This document shows positions 26,756-34,800 of a stretch of 64,000 nt of DNA, piece by piece. The translations under genes and the position numbers were made by a program. The notes under the pieces are model-generated. The model had not been told where the DNA came from. It saw only the letters and a program-made list of their open reading frames with translations, and searched no databases. The stretch is from Endosaccharibacter trunci (GTDB taxonomy: Bacteria; Pseudomonadota; Alphaproteobacteria; Acetobacterales; Acetobacteraceae): contig JAMSKV010000001.1 of the NCBI GenBank assembly GCA_024515975.1, positions 248,001 through 312,000 on the forward strand. The letters run 5' to 3'. How positions within the stretch are numbered: position 1 is the first letter of the stretch; each line of letters begins with the position of its first letter.

Positions 26756-27634
26756 ATGCACCGTCCAAGCTGTTTCCTCCTCGCCTGCGCCGCTCTGCTG
26801 ACCGGCGCCGCGGCGCCCGCAGCGCGGTCGCCGGCCGAGATCGTTTCCGCGGCGCCCGATGCCGCCTGGCACGCGCTGGATCCGTCGCGCCTGCTGCTGA
26901 TGACCCTGGGCGACGGCCGTCAGGTGATCATCGAACTGGCGCCCGATTTCGCGCCGGTGCATGTCGCCAACATCCTCAAGCTGGCGCGCGCCGGCTGGTG
27001 GAACGGCGCCGCCATCGTGCGCGAACAGGACAACTACGTGGTGCAATGGGCGCGCATGCCGGAAGGCCAGGCTCTGCCCTCCGGCGTGGCGGCGCATCCG
27101 CCCGCCGAATACGAGCGCGACGCGACCCTGCCGATCGTGCCGCTCGATTTTCCGGACCCGTATGCGCCGAAGACCGGCTGGGCGGACGGGTTCCCGGTGG
27201 CGAGCAACGGCCGGCATGTCTGGCTCGCCCATTGCTACGGCATGGTCGGGGTCGGCCGCGACATGCCGCCGGACACGGGCAGCGGCGAGGAGCTCTATGC
27301 CGTGAACGGTCAGGCGCCGCGACAGCTCGATCGCAATATCGCCCTGGTGGGACGCGTGGTGTCCGGCATGGAGATCCTGTCCGCCCTGCCGCGCGGCACG
27401 GCGGCTTTGGGCTTCTACGCCGATCCGAAGCAGCGCGTGCCGATCCGCTCGGTGCAGGTGGTGGCCGACATGCCCGAGGCGTCGCGACCCGTGGTGCAGA
27501 TCCTGCCGCCGGGCGGCGCCGTGTTCGCGGACGTGCTGGCCGCTCGCGTCAACCGGCGCGATCCGTTCTTCGTGCGTCCGGCCGGCGCTACCGATCTCTG
27601 CAACGTTCCCGTGCCGACGCGCCGGTTCAGATGA
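26756..27634 (+). CDS. Periplasmic cyclophilin-type peptidyl-prolyl isomerase
   Basis: A 292-residue protein with an N-terminal Sec signal peptide (hydrophobic FLLACAALLTGAAAPAA). The cyclophilin-like core has VIIELAPDFAPVHVANILKLARAGWWNG and VWLAHCYGMVGVGRD, then LVGRVVSGMEILSALPRG. It should catalyse proline cis-trans isomerisation during protein folding in the periplasm. Several canonical cyclophilin active-site residues are altered, so activity may be weak or absent. The ATG at 26756 puts the signal peptide at the very N terminus; an ATG at 26714 adds 14 residues. The stop overlaps cobU as ATGA. Confidence 0.82.
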   Translation: MHRPSCFLLACAALLTGAAAPAARSPAEIVSAAPDAAWHALDPSRLLLMTLGDGRQVIIELAPDFAPVHVANILKLARAGWWNGAAIVREQDNYVVQWARMPEGQALPSGVAAHPPAEYERDATLPIVPLDFPDPYAPKTGWADGFPVASNGRHVWLAHCYGMVGVGRDMPPDTGSGEELYAVNGQAPRQLDRNIALVGRVVSGMEILSALPRGTAALGFYADPKQRVPIRSVQVVADMPEASRPVVQILPPGGAVFADVLAARVNRRDPFFVRPAGATDLCNVPVPTRRFR

Positions 27635-28155
27635 TCGAGCTGGTTCTCGGCGGCGCGCGCTCCGGCAAGAGCCGTTATGCCGAGGCGCTATTCGAATCCT
27701 GGCCCGCGCCCTGGCTCTATCTCGCCACCGGCCGCGCCTGGGACGACGAGATGCGGGCCCGGATCGCGCTGCATCGGGACCGGCGCGACGCAGGCTGGCG
27801 CACGAGGGAGGAGCCGGTGGCGCTCGCGGACGCGCTGCGCGAGGCGGGCGGGCAGCCGGTGCTGGTCGATTGCCTGACGCTCTGGCTCACCAACCTGATC
27901 CTGGAAGAGCACGATATCGCGGCCGCCACGAATGCGCTGCTCGATGCGCTGCGGGCGCGCGATGCGGCCACGGTCCTTGTCGGCAGCGAGGTCGGTCTCG
28001 GCATCGTCCCGGACAACGCCCTGTCGCGCCGCTTCCGCGACGAGGCCGGGCTGCTGCACCAGCGCATCGCCGCGCTGGCGGACAAGGTGGTGCTCGTCGT
28101 CGCCGGTCTGCCTCTCGTGGTGAAGGAAACGGCTGGCCGTCTCCCGACGGGATAA
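27631..28155 (+). CDS. cobU: Adenosylcobinamide kinase / adenosylcobinamide-phosphate guanylyltransferase
   Basis: A 174-residue bifunctional enzyme (CobP in the Pseudomonas nomenclature). ELVLGGARSGKSRYAE at the N terminus is the P-loop. LVDCLTLWLTNLI near residue 80 and LVGSEVGLGIVPDNALSRRFRD near residue 115 are diagnostic. It phosphorylates adenosylcobinamide and attaches GMP, giving the substrate of CobS. The ATG overlaps the cyclophilin stop by 4 bases, so its translation is coupled to an apparently unrelated gene. It lies some 18 kb from cobS and cobT. Confidence 0.95.
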   Translation: MIELVLGGARSGKSRYAEALFESWPAPWLYLATGRAWDDEMRARIALHRDRRDAGWRTREEPVALADALREAGGQPVLVDCLTLWLTNLILEEHDIAAATNALLDALRARDAATVLVGSEVGLGIVPDNALSRRFRDEAGLLHQRIAALADKVVLVVAGLPLVVKETAGRLPTG

Positions 28156-28157
28156 GC

Positions 28158-28186
28158 GCGCCCGGGTCGTTCGCCGGCCCGTGCGC
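28158..28186. terminator. Possible bidirectional transcription terminator
   Basis: GCGC-CGGG and CCCG-GCGC arms (one mismatched pair) around an 11-base loop form a strong GC hairpin in the 40-base gap between the convergent cobU and csoR-like genes. No T-run follows on either strand, so intrinsic termination is uncertain. Confidence 0.3.
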
Positions 28187-28195
28187 CCTGCCGTG

Positions 28196-28486
28196 TCAGG
28201 TCAGGTAGGAATGCACCAGCCCGATCAGCTCCTCGGCGGCTTCCGACGCCTCCGCCGGCGTCGGCGCCTGCACCACCTGTTCGCGGATATGGTCCTCGAT
28301 CACCTCGGCGATGAACCCGTCCAGCGCGCCGCGGCAGGCCGTCGCCTGTTGCAGGAGTTTGGTGCTGGACGCGCCCTGATCGACCAGGGCGCGCTGGAGC
28401 GCGTCGATCTGGCCGCGAATGCGGTTCAGTCGCTTGGCGAGCTTGATCGTTTCCGCGTCGGCTGGTTTTTTTGGGGTTGATCTCAT
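28196..28486 (-). CDS. CsoR/RcnR/FrmR-family metal- or stress-sensing repressor with an atypical sensor site
   Basis: A 96-residue, all-helical DUF156-type repressor. KRLNRIRGQIDALQRAL near residue 18 and LLQQATACRGALDGFIAEVIEDHI near residue 44 define the family. Aligned by eye to E. coli RcnR, the metal ligand Cys35 is a serine (40 or 41), His60 is kept (His66) and His64 is Gln70; the only cysteine is Cys51 in helix 2. The sensed ligand is therefore not predictable. The ATG at 28486 lies inside a 16-bp palindrome, so the mRNA may be nearly leaderless and autoregulated. The neighbouring NRAMP gene and cob genes suggest a divalent metal such as cobalt, but this is inference. Confidence 0.88.
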   Translation of the reverse strand: MRSTPKKPADAETIKLAKRLNRIRGQIDALQRALVDQGASSTKLLQQATACRGALDGFIAEVIEDHIREQVVQAPTPAEASEAAEELIGLVHSYLT

Positions 28487-28503
28487 ACCCCCAGGGGTAT
28501 ACT
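28477..28503 (+). promoter_or_regulatory. Candidate promoter towards the small ORF and NRAMP gene
   Basis: TTGATC at 28477-28482 and a near-consensus -10 TATACT at 28498-28503 have a short 15-base spacer. The -10 element is partly inside the palindromic operator, so a bound repressor would block it. On the minus strand the same palindrome supplies TATACC, a possible -10 for the repressor gene. Confidence 0.4.
28485..28500. promoter_or_regulatory. Palindromic operator for the CsoR/RcnR-like repressor
   Basis: ATACCCCCAGGGGTAT is a perfect 7+2+7 inverted repeat with a GC tract between AT-rich ends, the form recognised by CsoR/RcnR-family repressors. It covers the start codon of the repressor gene and the likely -10 of the divergent transcript, as expected for joint control of both. 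Confidence 0.75.
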
Positions 28504-28799
28504 GGCCCATCTCGCCGGACGCGAGCTTTCTTGCCTCGCAGGCCGGTTTCGCCGTCTCCCGCAGGGGAGGCGGACGGATGTCGCACACCAACAGGACCCT
28601 TGATGAAACCTCGATCCAGCCGCCAGCTCACGGAGGGCGACAGTCGGCGCTTGCCGGCCGCTCGCAGCCGATCCGTGGGCTGGTTCCCCGCCCGGGACGT
28701 CGTTCGTCGCATGAAGATCGCCGCGCACCGTTCGCGCTGATCTCCCGCGGCCGCGCCGCCCCGGTCTCTGAGCCCATGCTCGAAACCGAGGAGGCGCCC
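28504..28799 (+). other. Long leader upstream of the 66-residue ORF and NRAMP gene
   Basis: About 300 bases with no confident gene. A hairpin CCGTCTCCC-GCA-GGGGAGGCGG lies near 28552-28573 and contains a Shine-Dalgarno-like GGGGAGG before an ATG at 28578, in frame with the 66-residue ORF. Another short frame (28603-28740, 45 residues) has AGGA upstream. Third-position G+C in both is lower than in the surrounding genes. This could be a structured regulatory leader, but I cannot assign it to a known riboswitch class. Confidence 0.35.
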
Positions 28800-29000
28800 A
28801 TGGCCGCCTTTGTGTTCTCTGCTGCACGCGTCAGCGTGTTTTCCCCCGCCGGGCCGTCCGCCCGCCCGATCCCGCTTGCCGCGCCGCGGGCTTTGCCGCG
28901 CGAGCGCAGCCGGCTCGATGCGCGCTGGCACACCGATGCGACCGGCCGTCCCGTCTGCGCCTGGCTGGTCCGCGCACTGCACCCCGATCCCGTCGACTGA
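28800..29000 (+). CDS. Small protein of 66 residues, function unknown
   Basis: The ATG at 28800 is preceded by GAGGAGG at ideal spacing, one of the best ribosome sites in the window. The protein has a Pro/Ala/Arg-rich first half and ends with RLDARWHTDATGRPVCAW, a compact Trp-containing segment that resembles a short element I associate with small alphaproteobacterial proteins of unknown function. There is no signal peptide or membrane helix. It lies 54 bases before the NRAMP gene and is probably co-transcribed with it. A longer form from 28578 is possible. Confidence 0.55.
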   Translation: MAAFVFSAARVSVFSPAGPSARPIPLAAPRALPRERSRLDARWHTDATGRPVCAWLVRALHPDPVD

Positions 29001-29054
29001 CGCCCTTCCGTTCCGCTCGCGTCATCGCCTTCATCCAAGCCGGGATCGGCCATC

Positions 29055-30689
29055 ATGCTCGACACCTTCGATACAATCGCCCCCGCCGCAACGGGCCACG
29101 GGGCGGACTCTCATCGCGCCTGCATCCGGGGTGCGCTCGGAACGATCCGCGCGAACGATCTGCGCCCGCGCCCGACCCTGGCGGCGAAGCTCAGGACATT
29201 GGCCGCTATCGTCGGTCCCGGCCTGATCGTCATGGTCGGCGACAACGACGCCGGCGCGTTCGCGACCTACACCCAGGCCGGACAGGATTACGGCACGTCC
29301 CTGCTCTGGACGCTGCTGCTGCTCGGGCCCGTGCTCTACGTGAACCAGGAGATGGTGCTGCGTCTTGGCGCCGTCGCCGGCGTCGGCCACGCACGGCTGA
29401 TCCTGCAACGGTTCGGCCGTTTCTGGGGTGCGTTCAGCGTGCTCGATCTGTTCGTTCTGAACGGGCTGACCATCGTCACCGAATTCATCGGCGTCAGCAT
29501 CGGGCTCGATTTTCTTGGATTGCCGAAGCTGTGGGGCGTACTTGCCGCCGCGGCCGCCACGATGCTCGCGGCGGCCACCGGCAGCTTCCGGCGGTTCGAG
29601 CGGTTCGCGCTCACCTTGTGTCTCGGGTCGTTTCTGCTGGTGCCTGTGGCCTTCGCGGTGCATCCGCCGCTGGGCGTCGTGGCGCATGATCTGCTGGTGC
29701 CCCGACTGCCGGCGGGTGGCAAGCTGGCCGACGTGCTGCTGCTGATCATTGCCATTGTCGGCACCACCGTGGCGCCGTGGCAGTTGTTCTTCCAGCAGAG
29801 CTACGTCATCGACAAACGCATCACGCCGCGTTTCATCTCCTATGAGAGGGCCGATCTGCTGATCGGCATCGCCGTCGTTCTGCTGGGCGGGGTGGCGATG
29901 ATCGCGTTCAGCGCGGCGACGTTCGCCGGTCATCCCGAGGCCGGGACCTTCACTGATGCAGGCGGGGTGATGTCCGGTCTTGCCCGCTATGTCGGGCATG
30001 TTCCGGCGACCCTGTTCGCGATCGCCCTGATCGATGCCAGCATCATCGGCGCCGCCGCCGTGTCGCTCGCCTCCGCCTACGCGCTCGGTGACGTGTTCTC
30101 CCTGTCTCATTCGCTGCATCGTCCGGTGCGGGAGGCGCGCGGCTTCTATCTGTTCTATGCCGCCCTGATCGCGGGCGCTGCCATTCTGGTGCTTCTGCCG
30201 GGCGCGCCGCTCGGGCTGATCACGGAGGCGGTGCAGAGCCTGGCCGGGATCCTGCTGCCCTCGGCGACGGTTTTCCTGCTGCTGCTCTGCAACGATCGCG
30301 ACGTGCTCGGTCCGTGGGTGAATGGCTTCTGGACCAATCTGTTCACGGGCGCGGTGATCGCCGTGCTCGTGCTGCTCTCGATCGTGCTGACCGTTTCCGT
30401 GCTCTATCCGCAGGTCACCGGATCGCAGATCCTGATCATCCTGGGTGCGGGGCTGGTGCTGGCAATGGTCGTTTCCGTGCCGGCGCTGCTGCTCCGGCGT
30501 GGCGAGGCGGCTCCGGCGACGGAAGCGGCCCGGTCGCGGCTGAGCTGGCGCATGCCGGCGCTGGAAACCCTGCCGCCTGCGCGCCTTGGCCGGGGAACGC
30601 GGATCTGGATGACGGTGCTGCGTCTGTATCTGTTGGCGGCGGTGGCGCTTGTTTTGATCCGGGTGACGCAACTGGCCCTGGCGCACTGA
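29055..30689 (+). CDS. NRAMP-family divalent metal transporter with non-canonical metal site
   Basis: A 544-residue protein with about eleven membrane helices and a soluble N-terminal stretch of 45 residues. GPGLIVMVGDNDAGAFATYT in helix 1 aligns with the NRAMP GPG...DPGN motif, but DPGN reads DAGA (residues 65-68). In helix 6 the canonical MPH reads APW (residues 240-242) in IVGTTVAPWQLF. So the first Asp is kept while the Asn, Met and His of manganese/iron transporters are lost, as described for NRAMP-related magnesium transporters. Substrate could be Mg2+ or another hard divalent ion; cobalt is suggested only by the cob genes around it. The operator upstream implies control by the CsoR/RcnR-like repressor. 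Confidence 0.85.
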   Translation: MLDTFDTIAPAATGHGADSHRACIRGALGTIRANDLRPRPTLAAKLRTLAAIVGPGLIVMVGDNDAGAFATYTQAGQDYGTSLLWTLLLLGPVLYVNQEMVLRLGAVAGVGHARLILQRFGRFWGAFSVLDLFVLNGLTIVTEFIGVSIGLDFLGLPKLWGVLAAAAATMLAAATGSFRRFERFALTLCLGSFLLVPVAFAVHPPLGVVAHDLLVPRLPAGGKLADVLLLIIAIVGTTVAPWQLFFQQSYVIDKRITPRFISYERADLLIGIAVVLLGGVAMIAFSAATFAGHPEAGTFTDAGGVMSGLARYVGHVPATLFAIALIDASIIGAAAVSLASAYALGDVFSLSHSLHRPVREARGFYLFYAALIAGAAILVLLPGAPLGLITEAVQSLAGILLPSATVFLLLLCNDRDVLGPWVNGFWTNLFTGAVIAVLVLLSIVLTVSVLYPQVTGSQILIILGAGLVLAMVVSVPALLLRRGEAAPATEAARSRLSWRMPALETLPPARLGRGTRIWMTVLRLYLLAAVALVLIRVTQLALAH

Positions 30690-30733
30690 GCCGGGCCGCC
30701 GATCCGGCAGCGCGGCGCGACAGGGCCGATCCG

Positions 30734-30979
30734 ATGCAGGCGTTCCGCCGCTCGTTCGACGGTCAGGGCCGCACGGCGCGGCGTGCCCGGAGTCGTTTGT
30801 TTTCGGCCAGGTTGCGTCGTGCGTTGCATGTCTCCGCCCGTCTTGGGCTCGTCCGCCTGCTTCTGGGTGGGGCGGCCCTGTTGTTTCGGCTCGGCCTGAT
30901 CCCGCCCGGCGATGCGGGATGGGCGCTGGAACGGGCCGAACGGCTGCTGCGAGATGCGCGTCGCGCCCGGATTCGTTAA
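30734..30979 (+). CDS. Possible small basic membrane protein
   Basis: An 81-residue frame starting at ATG 30734, with AGGG about 9 bases upstream. The first 40 residues are rich in arginine, LGLVRLLLGGAALLFRLGLI near residue 45 could be one membrane helix, and the end is again basic. I do not recognise it. It is the only candidate gene in the 357-base stretch between the NRAMP and porin genes and may be spurious. Confidence 0.35.
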   Translation: MQAFRRSFDGQGRTARRARSRLFSARLRRALHVSARLGLVRLLLGGAALLFRLGLIPPGDAGWALERAERLLRDARRARIR

Positions 30980-31046
30980 GACCCCGGCACGACCGGCCGC
31001 TTCCTTCACCGTCTCGAACAGGTTCTCCGTCTTTCAGGGCAGGAAC

Positions 31047-32471
31047 ATGACGAAAACGATCGCAACCAGCCGGCGTCCGATGGCGCGGGCCGTCGCCATG
31101 TTGTCCGCCCTCGCGACAATCGGCGCCCAGCAGACCGCATTCGCGGCCGGCGATCCGCCCGCGGCCACGGATCTGTGGCAATCTCCCACCCTGTTCGGCG
31201 ACATGGGCGGCCTGCGGCCGGTTCTGGCTGGACGGGGTGTGTCGCTGGGGGTGAACGAAACCGACGAAGTGCTCGGCAACCCGTCCGGCGGCCTGCGCCG
31301 GGCTGCGGCCTTCGACGGGTTCACGCAGCTCGGGCTCGGCGTGGATACGAGCGCGTTCGGCTGGCCGGGCGGCGTGTTCAACGTCAGCGCATTGCAGATC
31401 CACGGTCGCGATCTCGGTTCGGAAGATCTCGACGTGCTGGAACTGCCCAGCAGCATCGAGGCCGAACGGGCGACGCGCCTGTGGGAGCTGTGGTTCCAGC
31501 AGACGATCGGCCGGGCCGACGTCAAGCTCGGTCTGCAGAGCATCGATCAGGAGTTCCTGACCAGCCAGAACGCCAGCGTGTTCATGAACGCCACGATGGG
31601 CTGGCCGGTGCTGCCGTCGGAAGATCTGCATGCCGGCGGCCCGGCCTATCCGCTGTCGTCCCTCGGCATCCGCCTGCGGTTCCGCCCGACCGACACCGTC
31701 ACCGTTCTGGGCGGCGTGTTCGACGACGATCCGGTCGGCGGCGATTTCGCCAATGACGGCCAGACCCTCGGCGCGGCCCAGAGCGGCACAAGTTTCGATC
31801 TGGGCGGCGGCGCGCTGTTCATGGCGGAGCTGCAGTTCGGCGTGAACTTCGCCCCCAAGGCGTCTGCCGCGCCCTCGCAGCAGGGAAGTCCGGTGCCGTC
31901 GGCCGATGTCGCGCCGACCGATCCGGGCTCTCCCGGCACCTACAAGATCGGCGGCTGGTACGATAGCGGCGCGTTTCCGGATCAGCGCCTCGGGGTCGGG
32001 TCCGCGCAGGCGCACCGTACCAATCTCGGGCTCTACGCAGTGGCGGACCAGACGGTCTGGCATCGCGGCGCCAGGACGATCGGCGTGTTCGCCCGCCTGA
32101 TGGGCGCGCCGCAGCAGGATCGCAATCTGGTGGTGTTCGCGTCGCAGGGCGGCGTGACGATGAAGGCGCCCTTCGCCGCGCGGCCGAACGATACTGTCGG
32201 GCTCGGCGCCGGAATCGCCCGTCTCGGGCATCAGGCGGTGCTGTTCCAGCGCGCGGAGGCGGCGGCCGGGTTCGACGTGGCGGTCCGTTCGGCGGAAGCG
32301 ATGCTGGAGTTGACCTATCAGGCGCAGATCGCGCCCTGGTGGGTGGTGCAGCCCGATCTGCAATATCTGGTCGATCCAGCCGGAAGCGCCGCTCTCGTCG
32401 GTGCCGTGGCCGGCGGCCGGCGTTCGGGCAGCGCGCTGGTGCTGGGGTTGCGGACCAGCGTCGCCTTCTGA
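31047..32471 (+). CDS. OprB-type carbohydrate-selective porin
   Basis: A 474-residue outer-membrane protein. An N-terminal Sec signal (MLSALATIGAQQTAFA) is followed by SLGVNETDEVLGNPSGG, LWELWFQQTI, VKLGLQSIDQEF and, late, PWWVVQPDLQYLVDP, all typical of OprB. The last residue is phenylalanine (TSVAF), the signal for outer-membrane barrel assembly. OprB porins pass glucose and other sugars; many acetic acid bacteria carry several. The ATG at 31047 has CAGGA upstream. Its place after the NRAMP gene raises the possibility of a role in metal-chelate uptake, but nothing in the sequence demonstrates this. Confidence 0.88.
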   Translation: MTKTIATSRRPMARAVAMLSALATIGAQQTAFAAGDPPAATDLWQSPTLFGDMGGLRPVLAGRGVSLGVNETDEVLGNPSGGLRRAAAFDGFTQLGLGVDTSAFGWPGGVFNVSALQIHGRDLGSEDLDVLELPSSIEAERATRLWELWFQQTIGRADVKLGLQSIDQEFLTSQNASVFMNATMGWPVLPSEDLHAGGPAYPLSSLGIRLRFRPTDTVTVLGGVFDDDPVGGDFANDGQTLGAAQSGTSFDLGGGALFMAELQFGVNFAPKASAAPSQQGSPVPSADVAPTDPGSPGTYKIGGWYDSGAFPDQRLGVGSAQAHRTNLGLYAVADQTVWHRGARTIGVFARLMGAPQQDRNLVVFASQGGVTMKAPFAARPNDTVGLGAGIARLGHQAVLFQRAEAAAGFDVAVRSAEAMLELTYQAQIAPWWVVQPDLQYLVDPAGSAALVGAVAGGRRSGSALVLGLRTSVAF

Positions 32472-32525
32472 GAGGTCTCTCGTTCTGAAGAACACGAAGC
32501 AGAAAGAGTTCTGTCCGCCGAGTGG
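32472..32525 (-). repeat. Dispersed hairpin repeat, copy C
   Basis: On the minus strand CGGACAGAA, CTCTTT, TGCTTC and TTCTTCAGAA occur in the same order and spacing as in copy B, with about 30 of the first 37 bases identical by hand. The arms are shorter here: only GTTCT/AGAAC remains. It lies directly after the porin stop codon. A second hairpin, GTTCGGTTCTT...AAGAACGAAC, follows at 32564-32590. Confidence 0.6.
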
Positions 32526-32645
32526 GATGACTGCATCTACACGGAGCCAAGCCTGTAGAAACTGTTCGGTTCTTTCATCGAAGAACGAACGCCTCCGCTC
32601 TGCGCCCCTCGCGGCGTCCGGTCGCTCCCGTGCTAGCCTCCGCCC

Positions 32646-33254
32646 ATGAGCGACACCACCGATCCCGACCGTCACAAGCAGAAGATGCAGGCCCGCAAGG
32701 CGGTGCAGGATCAGGAGGTGGGGGAGAAGCGCATCGAGAAGGGCCTGCTGATCGTCCATACCGGCGCCGGCAAGGGCAAATCCACCGCCGCCTTCGGTCT
32801 GCTGCTGCGCATGGTCGGGCGCGGGCGCAAGACGGCGGTGGTGCAGTTCATCAAGGGCGCCTGGAGCACGGGCGAGCGCGAGGTTCTGGAGCGCTTCGGG
32901 CCTCTGGTGGAGTGGCACACCATGGGCGAGGGCTTCACCTGGGAAACCCAGGATCGCGAGCGCGACGTCGCCGCCTGCCGCCGCGCCTGGGCGGTCACGG
33001 AATCGCTGCTGAAGCGCGAGGACATCGCCCTGATCGTACTGGACGAGCTCTCCATCGCGCTGCGCTACGACTATCTCCCGCTGGACGCGGTGCTGGCCGC
33101 CTTCGCCGCGCGTCCGGCGATGCAGCATGTCGTCGTCACTGGCCGCAACGCCAGGCCGGCGCTGATCGAGGCGGCCGATCTGGTGACCGAGATGACGTCG
33201 GTGAAGCACCATTTCGCCGCGGGCGTTAGGGCGCAGGAAGGGATCGAGTTCTGA
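32646..33254 (+). CDS. cobO: Cob(I)yrinic acid a,c-diamide adenosyltransferase (CobO/BtuR type)
   Basis: A 202-residue ATP:corrinoid adenosyltransferase. [19 protein letters not shown] holds the P-loop (residues 40-47). [25 protein letters not shown] and HVVVTGRNA follow, and [16 protein letters not shown] is the usual C terminus. It transfers the 5'-deoxyadenosyl group of ATP to Co(I) corrinoids. There is no obvious Shine-Dalgarno before the ATG. It is coupled to cobQ, whose start overlaps its stop codon. Confidence 0.95.
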   Translation: MSDTTDPDRHKQKMQARKAVQDQEVGEKRIEKGLLIVHTGAGKGKSTAAFGLLLRMVGRGRKTAVVQFIKGAWSTGEREVLERFGPLVEWHTMGEGFTWETQDRERDVAACRRAWAVTESLLKREDIALIVLDELSIALRYDYLPLDAVLAAFAARPAMQHVVVTGRNARPALIEAADLVTEMTSVKHHFAAGVRAQEGIEF

Positions 33255-34726
33255 GCCGTCCCGCCGCCCTGATGCTGCAAGGCACCGGCTCGTCGGTCGG
33301 CAAATCGGTGCTGACCGCCGGGCTCGCCCGCGCACTCACCCTGCGCGGGCTGCGCGTGCGTCCGTTCAAGCCGCAGAACATGAGCAACAACGCCGCCGTG
33401 ACGCCGGACGGGGGCGAGATCGGCCGCGCCCAGGCCTTGCAGGCGCGCGCCTGCCGCGTGCCGCCCTCGGTGCACATGAACCCGGTGCTGCTGAAGCCGC
33501 AAAGCGAGATCGGGTCGCAGATCGTGGTGCAGGGCAGGGTGCGGGGGAGCGCCCGCGCGCGGGAGTATCAGGCAATGAAGCCTGATTTGATGCCGTTCGT
33601 GCTCGACAGCTTCGCCCGGCTCGGCAGGGAAGCGGAGATCGTGCTGGTGGAGGGCGCCGGCTCCGCGTCCGAGGTGAATCTCCGTCGTGGCGACATCGCC
33701 AATATGGGCTTCGCCGCCGCCACCGAGACGCCGGTGATCCTGGTCGGCGATATCGACCGGGGCGGGGTCATCGCCAGCCTGGTCGGCACGCATACCGTTC
33801 TGCCGGAAGCCGATCGCGCCCTGATCCGGGGCTTCATCGTCAATCGCATGCGCGGCGATCCCGGCCTGTTCGCGGACGGCATGCGCGCTGTGGCCGGGCA
33901 CACCGGCTGGGTGCCGGTCGGGCTGGTGCCGTTCCTGCCTGACGTCTCTGCGCTGCCGGCCGAGGATGCGGCGGACCTGCTGCGGACCGCGCGCGGTCGC
34001 GCGGCGGCCGGACGCGTCCGCGTCGCCGTCCTGCTCTTGCCGATGATCGCCAATTTCGACGATCTGGACCCGCTTCTGGCCGAGCCCGATCTCGATTGCG
34101 TGCTGCTGCGTCCGGGCGAGCCGATCCCGGGCGATTGCGCCGTGGTGCTGCTGCCGGGGTCCAAAGCGACCATCGCCGATCTGGCCGCTTTGCGTGCGGC
34201 CGGCTGGGATATCGACCTGGTCGCGCATCGGCGTCGCGGCGGCCGCATTCTCGGCCTGTGCGGCGGCTACCAGATGCTCGGCCGCTCCGTGTCCGATCCG
34301 GACGGAACGGAAGGCCCGCCGGGCACGGTGCCCGGTCTCGGTCTGCTCGCGGTCGACACGGTTTTGGCCGGAGACAAGCATCTGTCGCCGGTCACCGCCC
34401 GGCTCCGCGACGGCGGCGCGCCATGCATCGGCTACGAGATGCATATCGGCAGAAGCACCGGCCCCGATCGTGCCGCGCCGTTTCTTCTGCGCGACGATAG
34501 CAGCGAGGAGGGCGCGGTCTCGGCCGATGGTCGTGTGGCCGGCACCTATCTGCACGGGCTCTTCGCCGGGGATGCGGCGCGCGCGGCCCTGTTGCAGCGG
34601 TGGGGCGCCGTTCCGGTCGGGCGCGATCACGAGGCAGGCATCGAAACCGCTTTGGATGCGTTGGCGGCGCATCTGGAACGCCATCTCGATATCGACCGGA
34701 TGCTGCGGATCGCGCGCGGCGGCTGA
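33251..34726 (+). CDS. cobQ: Cobyric acid synthase; probable CTG start
   Basis: A 491-residue glutamine amidotransferase that amidates carboxylates b, d, e and g of adenosylcobyrinate a,c-diamide. [19 protein letters not shown] is the N-terminal ATP-binding loop, [12 protein letters not shown] follows, [13 protein letters not shown] is central, and [12 protein letters not shown] carries the glutaminase cysteine. The first ATG (33272) has no Shine-Dalgarno and would remove a SRPAA segment that relatives keep as MSRPAA-type starts. A CTG at 33251 overlaps the cobO stop as CTGA and has AGGAAGGGA about 8 bases upstream, so I prefer it. Confidence 0.93.
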   Translation: MSRPAALMLQGTGSSVGKSVLTAGLARALTLRGLRVRPFKPQNMSNNAAVTPDGGEIGRAQALQARACRVPPSVHMNPVLLKPQSEIGSQIVVQGRVRGSARAREYQAMKPDLMPFVLDSFARLGREAEIVLVEGAGSASEVNLRRGDIANMGFAAATETPVILVGDIDRGGVIASLVGTHTVLPEADRALIRGFIVNRMRGDPGLFADGMRAVAGHTGWVPVGLVPFLPDVSALPAEDAADLLRTARGRAAAGRVRVAVLLLPMIANFDDLDPLLAEPDLDCVLLRPGEPIPGDCAVVLLPGSKATIADLAALRAAGWDIDLVAHRRRGGRILGLCGGYQMLGRSVSDPDGTEGPPGTVPGLGLLAVDTVLAGDKHLSPVTARLRDGGAPCIGYEMHIGRSTGPDRAAPFLLRDDSSEEGAVSADGRVAGTYLHGLFAGDAARAALLQRWGAVPVGRDHEAGIETALDALAAHLERHLDIDRMLRIARGG

Positions 34727-34800
34727 GGCGGCGCGGTCCGGGGAGAAGGGTGGCCGGTCATCCCGACCGGGCCTTGCTTCAGTCGAGCGGAGTGTCTGCC

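Noticed and set aside
29031..33335. A 1434-codon open frame on the minus strand over the NRAMP, porin and cobO genes
   Set aside because: It is antisense to several well-recognised genes, has no conserved motifs and is rich in His, Arg and Gln as expected for reverse frames in GC-rich DNA.
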